The notes under the pieces were generated by a model that had not been told where the DNA came from, did no database searches, and was given only the letters and a program-made list of their open reading frames with translations. Shown in pieces: positions 8,507 to 17,137 of a DNA stretch of 43,334 bases. Numbering within the stretch: the first letter of the stretch is position 1; each line of letters begins with the position of its first letter. Position numbers and translations under genes: made by a program. The DNA comes from Nostoc sp. LEGE 12450 (GTDB taxonomy: Bacteria > Cyanobacteriota > Cyanobacteriia > Cyanobacteriales > Nostocaceae): assembly GCF_015206895.1 (NCBI RefSeq), contig NZ_JADEXU010000062.1:1-43334 (forward strand). Reading direction: 5' to 3'.

Positions 8507-9784
8507 TTAACGTCTTATAATCCCAGTACCTACCTTCACCTTCTGAGATCCTTCAACGATTTGGTAAAGTTTGTCTTCAAGTTTTTGCATACATGCCGAC
8601 CAATCAAATTCAAGTATGGAAGGGCGAGCGTGCCGAGTCATATCTGCCTTCAAATCGGGATTTTCTAGAATCGTAATCACCTTTTGAGCAAAGTCTGTGG
8701 GGTTATTGGGTTGGGCAAGAAAGCCGTTCCGACCAGGAAACACCTGTTCTGATGTTGAGGGTGCAAAAACGGCAACTAAAGGGGTTCCAGATGCTAGGGC
8801 TTCGTTATTTGTAGTGCAGAAGTTTTCAGTGACAGAGGGGTTGACAAAAACATCCGCTCTCGCAAACCACCCTAAAAGTTCTGTACCGTGGGATTCGCCC
8901 CATATAGTAATACCCGATCCAAATTTTTCGGCACGCTGACGAATCTCTTCATCCATCGGGCCACTACCAACAATCACCAGATGAACATCAGGAATTTTGG
9001 CAGCTATGACTGGAAAGATATCAAGTAGTTGGTTGACATTCTTTTCCGGGGTGATGCGTCCGACAAACAAAAGAGTTGGTCGGTTATCGTTAGGAATGGG
9101 ATTGTAACAAATATTGCGCGGATGAAATTTCTCGCAATCGATGCCTTGATAAGGGACATATTCAGCGCGTTGGCATTTCAATTCTTCGTATTTAGTGAGT
9201 TGTTCTTTAGAAGAAAAGTAATTGAAGTCATAAGACTCACTAAATTGCTTGACTAAAACGGGAACAATCGGACGAACAAAGTTAAAGAATTTATCTCCAA
9301 AATAATATTTGATATACGCAACGATATCAGTATGGAAAAGTGAAATTATTGGTGTGCCTGTTCGTTTTGCGTATTCAACACCAATTGGACGACCATAACC
9401 TTGCAAGAAAAATGAGTATAAACCTCTCATTTGCGCGGCTTCTTCAACCAAGATAATATCAGGCTTAAATTTCTCCAGCAACTTGGTATCACTCCAATGC
9501 CGATAATTTAACGGTTGAGGAAGAGATTTATAGAATAACAGTGGTTCTGTGGGAAATGCGTAAGCAGAGAAATTGTGGAAAGACTGAATTTCCTCTAAAC
9601 CTGGCATGGGGCGATCGCCAACATTTTTGGGGTAGCGATCGCTGATTTGTGGATGAACTAAAAAAACCTCATGTCCTTGCTCTAGCAACCAACGAACTCG
9701 TTGGTGAACTGCGACGGAAACACCAGTCAAGAAAGGAGCGTACAATCCTGTAAATAGTGCAATGCGAAGTTTTTGCTTAGTCAT
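8507..9784 (-). CDS. hglT: GT4-family glycosyltransferase of heterocyst glycolipid (HglT)
   Basis: The 425-residue protein has a GT-B fold. The N-terminal half has LFTGLYAPFLTGVSVAVHQ with a glycine-rich acceptor loop; the C-terminal half has FVGRITPEKNVNQLL, VIVGSGPMDEE and the EX7E nucleotide-sugar motif TENFCTTNNEALASGTP. In Anabaena PCC 7120 the enzyme at this place in the island (All5341, HglT) glucosylates the long-chain diol aglycone. Family, gene order and distance to hgdA/C/B fit that assignment. It acts in the cytoplasm or at the inner membrane face with UDP-glucose. It is the last gene of the minus-strand block, about 540 bp from the next, so it may have its own promoter. Confidence 0.82.
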   Translation of the reverse strand: MTKQKLRIALFTGLYAPFLTGVSVAVHQRVRWLLEQGHEVFLVHPQISDRYPKNVGDRPMPGLEEIQSFHNFSAYAFPTEPLLFYKSLPQPLNYRHWSDTKLLEKFKPDIILVEEAAQMRGLYSFFLQGYGRPIGVEYAKRTGTPIISLFHTDIVAYIKYYFGDKFFNFVRPIVPVLVKQFSESYDFNYFSSKEQLTKYEELKCQRAEYVPYQGIDCEKFHPRNICYNPIPNDNRPTLLFVGRITPEKNVNQLLDIFPVIAAKIPDVHLVIVGSGPMDEEIRQRAEKFGSGITIWGESHGTELLGWFARADVFVNPSVTENFCTTNNEALASGTPLVAVFAPSTSEQVFPGRNGFLAQPNNPTDFAQKVITILENPDLKADMTRHARPSILEFDWSACMQKLEDKLYQIVEGSQKVKVGTGIIRR

Positions 9785-10327
9785 AATAAAGGGGAATCTT
9801 TCACGAAAATGCTGGTTTTCAATTTAGGATTTACGCAGCTTATGTTTCATGAACATTCTCATTTTCTAGCTCAGAAATTCCCACTAATACGATTAGACTA
9901 AGGATTTACGCATTTTCAAATAGCCGAAGTTGTCGATTGTGAAATGGATGTTTATAGTGCTTCTCGTTTGTGTGCAGTAGACTCTGACCTTTCTCCAAAC
10001 CTCTCAGGTTTTGAGTCTTACTCCCTTTCCCTTATAGGGAAGGGGTTGGGGGTTAGGTCTATATTAGACTCAACTGCAACCTCTATATAAACCTAGGTTG
10101 AAACTATCAAAACATCCAAAATACTAAGTCCAAATTCCCCTTAATATATTTGTCTAAACCCTTGTCATTTATGCAAATACATTTTGATTATTAACAAGAA
10201 TAAGCGTGTATTTTGACAAGGGTTATAGCTAATATAGTTCTACTAAATATAAGATAATATAATTTGAAGACTAGGGAATGTTTAGTGTAATAACTTTCAT
10301 GCCCTAGTTCATATTTAGCGATTTAAT
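9785..10327. other. 543-bp non-coding gap upstream of hglT
   Basis: No gene-like frame is present. It contains a 10-bp hairpin CCCTTTCCCT/AGGGAAGGGG (10023-10045) belonging to a common cyanobacterial repeat, and two copies of the short word GGATTTACGCA near 9827 and 9902. The region must hold the hglT promoter if hglT is not cotranscribed with the GT2 gene; I could not find a convincing GTAN8TAC NtcA site in it. Confidence 0.6.
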
Positions 10328-11587
10328 TCAAAGAGAAACCTTGCCATCAATAGGCTGATCTAACCATTGATAAGGGCGATATTCCACTAGCCGGACATTC
10401 CAAGGCCCTTGAACCCGATAGGAGACACCGCGCCAGGTGACTGTTGAGATCCAAATGGATGATAGCATTGCTAGCCCATAAACCCACTGTGTTAGGGGAA
10501 TTCCAATCAACATTTTGATGATTGTAGCACCCGATAATTTTGCGATCGCCTGGTCATTAGAGCGAACCACTCGCTGTATCTCTAATTCCAACACGAGCAT
10601 TATCAAGAGTAATCCGACAGTATAGACACTATAGCAGCCTAACAAGAGAGCCGCAGCTGCCCATTTTGCCTGTAAGAAGGACTCTAGAACTAAGATGATC
10701 AGTGCAGTAGGAAACAAAATGCTAGAAACAGCTTCACTAACTAAAGCTAGCCAACGTGGGTGATAGAGTCGAGAATAAAGTATCAGGCGCTTGAGATAGT
10801 CGATTAAGTTGGATAAATCAGTCTCTTCACGATTGACAATTAGCAGCGAAGGCACAAACTTTACCTGAAACCCATGTTTTTTGAGGATGTCGTGCATCAT
10901 AAAATCCTCGCCTAAAGCTTGTCCCCACTTATCTAGCAGTTCTGTTTGGCGAAGTACTTCTGTTTTCACAGCCAAACTTCCACCCCAAGGAATCTGAAAG
11001 ATAAACATTTGCACAACTGTGGATACATTGCCGATGTACCGCACTAAAGATCCCCAATACCTACCTGTAGGGACGTACCAGCGATTACCTGTTGTCGCAC
11101 CTATTTTGGCATCACCTAAAGGACTGACTAATTCTCGCAGCCAATTTACATGGACTATGGTATCAGCATCTACTAAGGCAACAACCTTGTAGGAATCATC
11201 CAACTCACGGACAGCTTGGACTAAGGAACTACATTTGAGACTACAATTGTTGCGTACTATTCTCAAAGGGCTAATTTGAACGTTGGTCGCTTCTTGCTCT
11301 GTGATGCTTTCACTGGCAATTTTCCAAGCGGGGTCTTCGTGACTATCAACGATCAATTTTAAATCATAGTGTGGATAGTTTTGGTTCAGGAGCGATCGCA
11401 AACATCTAGGCAAAAACGGATCGGCTCCGCGTAAGCAAAGAATCACTGCTGTTTTGGGTAACTGATCATCTGGTAATAGGTTTTTTTTAGATGAGCGCAG
11501 ATACCATATAAAAACAAGCGTTAAACACACCTGAATAACCAGCCAACCCGTCAAAGACTTAGACAGAAATATTGCCAAATCTTCCAT
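10328..11587 (-). CDS. Membrane GT2-type glycosyltransferase (ceramide-glucosyltransferase/HpnI-like)
   Basis: The 419-residue protein has one N-terminal membrane helix (about 12-30), a GT-A catalytic domain (about 45-270), and a C-terminal region of three or four helices (about 285-395). The catalytic features are a DxD motif in VALVDADTIVH and GEDFMMHDILKKHGF, the acid motif of processive-like GT2/GT21 enzymes. The order resembles glucosylceramide synthase and hopanoid HpnI. It sits between hglT and the island's other GT2 gene on the same strand, so a role in glycolipid head-group or envelope polysaccharide assembly is likely but not proven. GGAG 12 nt before the ATG gives a weak ribosome site. 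Confidence 0.8.
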   Translation of the reverse strand: MEDLAIFLSKSLTGWLVIQVCLTLVFIWYLRSSKKNLLPDDQLPKTAVILCLRGADPFLPRCLRSLLNQNYPHYDLKLIVDSHEDPAWKIASESITEQEATNVQISPLRIVRNNCSLKCSSLVQAVRELDDSYKVVALVDADTIVHVNWLRELVSPLGDAKIGATTGNRWYVPTGRYWGSLVRYIGNVSTVVQMFIFQIPWGGSLAVKTEVLRQTELLDKWGQALGEDFMMHDILKKHGFQVKFVPSLLIVNREETDLSNLIDYLKRLILYSRLYHPRWLALVSEAVSSILFPTALIILVLESFLQAKWAAAALLLGCYSVYTVGLLLIMLVLELEIQRVVRSNDQAIAKLSGATIIKMLIGIPLTQWVYGLAMLSSIWISTVTWRGVSYRVQGPWNVRLVEYRPYQWLDQPIDGKVSL

Positions 11588-11721
11588 TAAATTTTTAGTC
11601 TCCGGTAGAATATCGGCTTGTTTATATGTAGGTGTGATCTAAACCGTAATTCTGAATAATTGGTAATTAGGGGAGAGGTTACAGGGAATAATCTGTACCC
11701 TGTAACCCTCCTCTATGACCT

Positions 11722-12189
11722 TTATGAATCCAGCGAATACTTCATGATAATGTTGACTGTTGTATTTTTATTTACAACAAAACTGGCATCACGAAACTTT
11801 GGTGTACCTGTTTGTATTGACACAGTTGGGTTTTTGGAAATTCCAAAACCTTCTGTGGGAATACCAAAAAAGTCTTTATTGAGTTTGCGATCGCCATTTT
11901 GATCGTCAACAACGGCGACAGCATAAGTTCCAGGCTTCAAACCGGAGAAATCTTTTTTAACAGAATTGCCAGTAATCTTAGCGCAGCCACTTTGAGATCC
12001 ACTAGAATTACTCATCGGAAATCCTTTTTCAGTTGCGTAAACTCTAAAGCAAACTTCACCTTTTTTGTGTTGTATGCCATTTACGACAACACTAAGTGTT
12101 GCAGTTGATTCTGCATTCACTGTTTTAGCAAAGCTGAGGCTCACTAAAGTAGCAAGTAAAACATGAGAAAAATGAGATAGTTTCAGCAT
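11722..12189 (-). CDS. Secreted DUF2141 protein
   Basis: The 155-residue protein starts with a clear signal peptide (hydrophobic about 8-24, cleavage likely after VNA or AES). The mature part is a small beta-sandwich with the DUF2141 signature: two cysteines (in EVCFRVY and SGCAKI), PGTYAVAVVDDQNGD and FFGIPTEGFGIS. The family is exported and of unknown function; the fold resembles carbohydrate- or lipid-binding domains. It lies between two GT2 genes in the glycolipid block, with short gaps on the same strand, so it may help handle envelope glycolipid outside the plasma membrane. That role is inference from context. Confidence 0.82.
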   Translation of the reverse strand: MLKLSHFSHVLLATLVSLSFAKTVNAESTATLSVVVNGIQHKKGEVCFRVYATEKGFPMSNSSGSQSGCAKITGNSVKKDFSGLKPGTYAVAVVDDQNGDRKLNKDFFGIPTEGFGISKNPTVSIQTGTPKFRDASFVVNKNTTVNIIMKYSLDS

Positions 12190-12236
12190 AATTTTGTAGT
12201 GAATAATAGATGATTTTGTGGCTGAAAAAGCTGTAA

Positions 12237-13250
12237 TTACCAGCTTTTGTTTTTAAGGTGGTTTGTGAAATGAGTGACTTGAGGTTTTTTGATTGATGCT
12301 GTTTGCCAACGTTTCCAAAGTATTTGCAGCACTCTTAGTAAATCTTTCAGCAAAAGATATTCTGCCCCTCTTAACTGCTGATGTAGGCTTCTATAACAAC
12401 AAAGCTGCTCATTAAAACTTAGGGTACTACGCCATATAGAGAGTAGATACTCCCAAATTATTCTCCAATGTGGCAATAAAATTTGTCCTTTCTTTTCTGA
12501 ATCAAACCACACTGCATAAGCATAGAAATCAGGTAACATACTCAATGAGGTTTTTTTAGTGTTGTTAGCAAACAACAAATAATTAGGGAAATACATACTC
12601 ATTGATTGTTGCGGATGGCTTCTGGCAAAAAACAAGTATTCAGGGATTTCATAAAACCTGCCAAGAATACCAAGTCTTAACAAGAGAATTCCATCTGCAT
12701 TACCGTAACCACCCATAGACGGTATCATTCTTAAGGCACCGGCACGAATTACACCGTAACATTGATAACATAAATGCTTGGTCAGCAATTCATGAAAACG
12801 CTCGTGTGGTTTTAGGGCATCTGCCTTGAGTTTGATATCGTAGTTTTGGAGGAAATTTCCCTGTTCATCAATGAAATATGTTTGGGAATGACACAAGATT
12901 ATGCTAGGGTCTTGGTCAAGGATCTCAACACACTTCTTGATAAAATCTGGAGTATGTAGATCGTCATAAGCGGCCCATTTAAAGTACTCACCCGAAGACA
13001 ATTTAAAGACGTGATTGAAGTTACGAGCGCAACCGATATTCTTGTCATTGCGGTAGTAACAGATACGTTGGTCTTTGTCGGCATAAGCTCTACAAATTTC
13101 CTCAGTTTTATCTGTAGATGCATTATCTGAAATGATTAGCTCAAAATCTTCAAAAGTTTGAGCCAAGAGTGAATCTATGGCTTCTTTGATAAATTTTTCG
13201 CCATTGTATACAGGTAATCCGATGCTCAATCGTGGCTGATTGCTACTCAT
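12237..13250 (-). CDS. GT2-family glycosyltransferase, soluble or peripheral
   Basis: The 337-residue protein begins with LSIGLPVYNGEKFIKEAIDSLL and ELIISDNASTDKTEEICR, the nucleotide-binding start of GT-A family 2. A DxD-like metal motif is in WAAYDDLHTPDF near residue 97. No membrane segment is evident. It would transfer a nucleotide-sugar residue to an acceptor made in this cluster, for example a glycolipid, but donor and acceptor are not readable. It is 48 bp upstream of the DUF2141 gene and about 210 bp downstream of hgdA, all on the minus strand. Confidence 0.85.
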   Translation of the reverse strand: MSSNQPRLSIGLPVYNGEKFIKEAIDSLLAQTFEDFELIISDNASTDKTEEICRAYADKDQRICYYRNDKNIGCARNFNHVFKLSSGEYFKWAAYDDLHTPDFIKKCVEILDQDPSIILCHSQTYFIDEQGNFLQNYDIKLKADALKPHERFHELLTKHLCYQCYGVIRAGALRMIPSMGGYGNADGILLLRLGILGRFYEIPEYLFFARSHPQQSMSMYFPNYLLFANNTKKTSLSMLPDFYAYAVWFDSEKKGQILLPHWRIIWEYLLSIWRSTLSFNEQLCCYRSLHQQLRGAEYLLLKDLLRVLQILWKRWQTASIKKPQVTHFTNHLKNKSW

Positions 13251-13325
13251 AACAAGTATTCGGAAAATCTGTGGATTATTTTATGCTCAATTGCAGATAA
13301 TTGTTAGGCAGATGCAACGTAGGCA

Positions 13326-13366
13326 TTGAGAATTCAGAAGCCAGAAGTCAGAATCCAGAATAATTT
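13326..13366. repeat. Heptamer-like tandem repeat (CAGAAGY/AGAATTC type)
   Basis: A run of degenerate 7-bp units (AATTCAG AAGCCAG AAGTCAG AATCCAG AAT) lies in the 213-bp spacer between hgdA and the GT2 gene. It belongs to the same class of cyanobacterial tandem heptamers seen elsewhere in the window. Confidence 0.65.
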
Positions 13367-13463
13367 GATACTTTAAGCTGAATAAAATCAATCAACCGTG
13401 CTATAGCCTATTGATTTTATAATCATCCTGAATTATGACTCCTGAATTCTTAAAATCTGTTGA

Positions 13464-14468
13464 CTATTTAATCAAGCTTTGAATATCTGTTTTTTGCAGC
13501 CATTCATGTGTTCGCTGCATTCCTTCTTCTAGGTCAATTGTCGGTTTATAATTCAACAGGCTTTGTGCTTTGACAATAGAACAAGCATAAGGACGAGTCA
13601 TAAAATCTATAGACTCTGGTAGAATATCAACTTTTTTTCGAAAAAGTTTTTGTCCTTGAACACGTAGCTTTAGAAATAACTTGATTTCATCTTTCGATAA
13701 TGAAAGGGGTGCTTGTAAACCTTCCATTGCTGCTAAACGCATAAAATACTCTTTCCACGAAGTTTCTTGTCCGTCGGTGATATTAAATATTTCACCGTAG
13801 GTTTCTTTTTCTATCGCTAGAAAGATGCCATCAATCAGGTTATCTATATATACGTGATTGATTACTCCTTTAGCATCGTTAGCACAAGCAAATAATTTTT
13901 GACGCATCATCAAGATTGGCCTGACTATCCAAGGTATACTTCCTGGGCCATAAACATCTCCAGCTCGAATAACGATGATGCCAAAATCTGGAGGATTATT
14001 CAGTTCTAAAACTGCTGTTTCGGCTTCTATTTTCGTTTCACAGTAAGGATTATTTTCGCCAGAAAGTGGCCCAGATTCTGTAACACCATTAGGATAGTTG
14101 AAACCGTAAACCATTACACTGGAAAGATGCACAAATGTTTTGACACCAGCCTGTTTAGCTGCTTTAGCCATGTTGACAGTACCACCAACATTGACATCAC
14201 GGAAATTCTTAATTGCGCCAGCTTCTTCGGCAAGCTGATCTGTATGTAAAACGATATCTACTCCCTGACAAGCCTTTTGAGCAATAGTAGAATCTGTGAT
14301 ACTACCAATAATTATCTCAACACCTAAATTCTGTAATTGTTTGTTTTGTCCTGTAGAACTTTTAAGTCCACGAACCTTCATTCCTTGTGCGATGGCTAAC
14401 TCGGCTGTACGCAAACCGACAAATTCATCAATCCCGGTAATTAGCAGGGTTTTATCTTTGAGGTTCAT
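13464..14468 (-). CDS. hgdA: NAD(P)-dependent epimerase, UDP-galactose 4-epimerase-like (HgdA)
   Basis: The 334-residue extended SDR starts with the Rossmann motif TLLITGIDEFVG (T11-G12...G18). It has VNVGGTVNMAKAA, the catalytic LSSVMVYG (Ser116/117) and Y142xxxK146 in NPYCETK. In Anabaena PCC 7120 HgdA (All5345), encoded next to HgdC and HgdB, is described as a UDP-galactose 4-epimerase needed for correct heterocyst glycolipid composition. Gene order here is the same (hgdB-hgdC-hgdA). It works in the cytoplasm, probably adjusting the UDP-sugar pool for the glycosyltransferases. 3-beta-hydroxysteroid dehydrogenase-like SDRs have similar motifs, so substrate is inferred from context. Confidence 0.8.
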   Translation of the reverse strand: MNLKDKTLLITGIDEFVGLRTAELAIAQGMKVRGLKSSTGQNKQLQNLGVEIIIGSITDSTIAQKACQGVDIVLHTDQLAEEAGAIKNFRDVNVGGTVNMAKAAKQAGVKTFVHLSSVMVYGFNYPNGVTESGPLSGENNPYCETKIEAETAVLELNNPPDFGIIVIRAGDVYGPGSIPWIVRPILMMRQKLFACANDAKGVINHVYIDNLIDGIFLAIEKETYGEIFNITDGQETSWKEYFMRLAAMEGLQAPLSLSKDEIKLFLKLRVQGQKLFRKKVDILPESIDFMTRPYACSIVKAQSLLNYKPTIDLEEGMQRTHEWLQKTDIQSLIK

Positions 14469-14525
14469 AAAATCGGAATTATTGTTAAATGGGTGAACTT
14501 GACTTGTTAGATAAAAAACTGAAAT

Positions 14526-14585
14526 TTTATACCAAATTTAAATTCAGCTAAAGACTTTTAATCTAAAATCTAAAATTGGTATAAA
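14526..14585. repeat. Short inverted repeat TTTATACCAA...TTGGTATAAA
   Basis: A perfect 10-bp inverted pair (14526-14535 and 14576-14585) bounds a 60-bp AT-rich segment between hgdA and hgdC. The end sequence resembles the ATACCAATT end of the element at 31442-31582, so it may be a deleted MITE of that family. Confidence 0.55.
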
Positions 14586-14675
14586 GAAGAATTTTTCTGT
14601 GGAGAGCCTGAACCAACGCTTAGTTATTAGTCTATATCATGGCAAAAAATTTGATTATTTTGATGCAACGAATAG

Positions 14676-15869
14676 CTAGAAAATATCTCCCGGATCTGCG
14701 GAGCGGAGTTTGTTGATAGCAAGCGCTCCTGATGTTATACACATTAAAACTGTTGAAGTTAAGACAATCACTGCATTATTAGTTGTCATAACTATTGGTA
14801 GTTTAGTGGCTTCTGCGGCAAAACTATATAACAAGACAGAAGTAATGAATCCTGGAATATAACCTAAGATTGCCAAAATTAAAGCTTGCTGAAATACGAC
14901 ATTCAATAAATAGCTATTGGCATAACCTATGGCTTTCAAAGTGGCGTAAGCAACGAACTGAGTTGCAATATTGCTGTAAAGAATTTGATAAACAATAACC
15001 ACACCAACAACCGCAGCCATTGTCAACATTAAGTTAAGAATGAAACCAATGGGTGTTCTAACAGCCCAATAGTTTTTTTCAAAATCAATGAAGCCTTGAC
15101 GGGTAAAAACTTGGACATCACTAGGCAAATTTGCCTGTAAATTTTTCAGTACTTTTTCGGCATTAGCACCAGGTTTGAGTGAAATCAAACCAATATCTAT
15201 CATATCCGCCGGACGAGTATTGGGATTTATCCTCAAAAAAGTGGAGTCACTAACAAGTAAATTTCCGTCTACCCCAAACGAAGGACCTAATGTGAATAAA
15301 CCACCTATTCTCACTCTATAGCCAATCAATGAACTGTAGGGAAATATTTCAATTGTCTGTGCAGTTTCTCCCCCATTAAATTTTTCTGCTATTGGGCCAA
15401 ACTCTGGGCGAGAACCCCGGTCAAAAAGCACGACATCGGGAATTTTGAGTTTATCTAAATTTTTCTCCACTTCTGGGAGATTCATCACAGGTCTACCTGG
15501 ATCGAAACCAATAACATATATTGAATATTTTTCACTAGTTGCAGGATTTTTCAGTTTGGCAAATTGCAAATACATGGGGCTAACTGACTCTACGCCATCA
15601 AACCCCAGAGATTGGTATAAACGAGTCCGCGAAAAACTTTGATTTGATGTCAAAGATTTATATTGCGAACTCACTAAAAATAAATCTCCTTTGAGATTCT
15701 GATGCACAGCAGTTGCGCTGGAATAAAGAGCATCTTGGAAACCAAGTTGCACAAACATTAGCAGCACAATAAAACCAATCCCGGCTACAGCTACTAGTAA
15801 ACGAACTTTTTGCTGCGCTAGCTGTAGCCATCCTAAAGGAATTTTGAAATTCATGGATTTATTTGTCAT
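14676..15869 (-). CDS. hgdC: DevC-like ABC transporter permease (HgdC)
   Basis: This 397-residue FtsX/MacB-type permease has one N-terminal membrane helix (about 25-45, VRLLVAVAGIGFIVLLMFVQ), a large extracytoplasmic domain (about 50-265) and three C-terminal helices (about 270-300, 320-350 and 360-385). DevC in Anabaena works with DevB and DevA to export heterocyst glycolipids; HgdC is the paralogue in the HGL island. It ends 59 bp after hgdB on the same strand, a spacer made of TCATTTG-type heptamer repeats. The gene after it is the epimerase hgdA, not an ATPase, so the motor subunit must be encoded elsewhere. Confidence 0.87.
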   Translation of the reverse strand: MTNKSMNFKIPLGWLQLAQQKVRLLVAVAGIGFIVLLMFVQLGFQDALYSSATAVHQNLKGDLFLVSSQYKSLTSNQSFSRTRLYQSLGFDGVESVSPMYLQFAKLKNPATSEKYSIYVIGFDPGRPVMNLPEVEKNLDKLKIPDVVLFDRGSRPEFGPIAEKFNGGETAQTIEIFPYSSLIGYRVRIGGLFTLGPSFGVDGNLLVSDSTFLRINPNTRPADMIDIGLISLKPGANAEKVLKNLQANLPSDVQVFTRQGFIDFEKNYWAVRTPIGFILNLMLTMAAVVGVVIVYQILYSNIATQFVAYATLKAIGYANSYLLNVVFQQALILAILGYIPGFITSVLLYSFAAEATKLPIVMTTNNAVIVLTSTVLMCITSGALAINKLRSADPGDIF

Positions 15870-15912
15870 TTGTCATTGGTCATTTGTCATTGGTCTTTTG
15901 TCATTTGTGAAT
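15866..15912. repeat. Heptamer tandem repeat (TCATTTG/TCATTGG)
   Basis: Alternating 7-bp units TCATTTG, TCATTGG and TCTTTTG fill most of the 59-bp spacer between hgdB and hgdC and run a few bases into the hgdC start. No ribosome site is recognisable, so the hgdC start might be placed differently. Confidence 0.75.
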
Positions 15913-15928
15913 GACCTATGCCCTATGA

Positions 15929-17137
15929 CTAAATATGAATGGCGACATCCACTTGTAAGTTAGTTAAACGAGCGACCTTTTCACTATCTGCGGGATTATC
16001 GATGGAGATTTTCACTTCAACTATTCTGCGGTCTGTATCTGAACCAGGGTTTATGCTGAAGATGTTTTGCTTGTCAACTTGCCAACCAATTTCTTTTACA
16101 GTTCCTTTTATTGTTCCAGTAAATGCAGTGCTGTTAATGGTGGCTTTTTGTCCTACACGCACTTTTTGAACATCGGTTTGATACACCTCTGCAATCACAT
16201 ACATTTGAGATGTTTTACCTATCTCAGCAAATCCTCTACTGGTGCTGATGACTTCTCCGGTTTTGGCGTGAATTTTTAAAATTTTGCCATTTATGGGAGC
16301 TTTTATATAACTTAAATCCAAGTCGGCTTTTGCTTGTTGAACAGAAGTTGTAGCACTGTTGACTTCGGTTTGGGCAACTTGAACATCTACACTACGCACT
16401 TCGCTAATACTGGTGAGTTGTGCTTGTGCTTGCTTTTTCTGTTCTTGGAATGTGTCTTGAGTACGTTTGAGGGTGGCTTGGGCTTCTGATAGCTGCTGTT
16501 GTGTAGTCTTGAGTTGCAAAGCTTTGGTGTCTGCTACAGAAGCAGCGATCGCACCTTGTTTATATAATTGCTGATAGCGATTGTTCTCAGCTTGAGCATT
16601 ATCTACTTCAGCCTGAATGCGATCGATTGTCGCCTGTTGTGTGGCAACATCCCCTTTATATTGTGGCTCTAAACGTGCGATCGCAGCCTTTTGAGCATCG
16701 ATATCTCCAGTTTTAGCTCCAGATTTCACCTGCGCCAATTTAGCTTTGGCAACTTGCAGTTGGTCTAAAGCCTGTTGCAATGCGGTTCTAGAACGACCAT
16801 AGTTTTCTAAATAAGCCAGTAATTGCCCTGCTTTAACCGTCTCTCCTTCTTTCACCAACAGTCTATCTACCCTTACCCCATTATTAGAAGCAGGAGCAGT
16901 CAAAGAAGTAACTTCGCCTTCTGGCTCCAAACGTCCCAAAGCGGTTACAGCAACTTTTGCAGGTGTGGCAGCCTTTGGCGGATTCGCTGCTGGTGTCACA
17001 ACTTTAGGTTTAGACCAAAATGGTACCAAACTATAAAAAGCTATTAATCCGGCTGCTAAAGTTAGAGAAGCTGCTAAAATTAGTTGCGATCTACCTACGG
17101 GTTTTGTGAATAATCGGCTTTCTTTATTTACTGCCAT
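15929..17137 (-). CDS. hgdB: DevB-like membrane fusion protein (HgdB)
   Basis: The 402-residue HlyD-family adaptor has a membrane anchor at about residues 18-40. The first lipoyl half-motif follows in SNNGVRVDRLLVKEGETV, then a Gln/Ala/Lys-rich alpha-helical hairpin (about 130-265). The second lipoyl half (YIKAPINGKILKIHAKTGE) and a beta-barrel region complete it. It spans the periplasm and links the inner-membrane permease to an outer-membrane TolC-type channel. HgdB (All5347) in Anabaena PCC 7120 is needed for the normal glycolipid layer of heterocysts. First gene of the minus-strand block; divergent from hglE across a 1.9-kb gap. Confidence 0.88.
   Translation of the reverse strand: MAVNKESRLFTKPVGRSQLILAASLTLAAGLIAFYSLVPFWSKPKVVTPAANPPKAATPAKVAVTALGRLEPEGEVTSLTAPASNNGVRVDRLLVKEGETVKAGQLLAYLENYGRSRTALQQALDQLQVAKAKLAQVKSGAKTGDIDAQKAAIARLEPQYKGDVATQQATIDRIQAEVDNAQAENNRYQQLYKQGAIAASVADTKALQLKTTQQQLSEAQATLKRTQDTFQEQKKQAQAQLTSISEVRSVDVQVAQTEVNSATTSVQQAKADLDLSYIKAPINGKILKIHAKTGEVISTSRGFAEIGKTSQMYVIAEVYQTDVQKVRVGQKATINSTAFTGTIKGTVKEIGWQVDKQNIFSINPGSDTDRRIVEVKISIDNPADSEKVARLTNLQVDVAIHI

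Noticed and set aside
8408..8668. 86-codon plus-strand open frame over the hglT 3' end
   Set aside because: It translates the TTACTCA heptamer repeats (YYSLLITHYSLLI) and hglT antisense sequence.
10023..10045. Rho-independent terminator (CCCTTTCCCT/AGGGAAGGGG hairpin)
   Set aside because: No T-run follows on either strand, and the sequence belongs to a common interspersed repeat.
13464..14468. DevA ATPase as third gene of the hgdBC set
   Set aside because: No Walker A or ABC signature is present; the Rossmann TGxxxFxG and YxxxK motifs make it an extended SDR epimerase.
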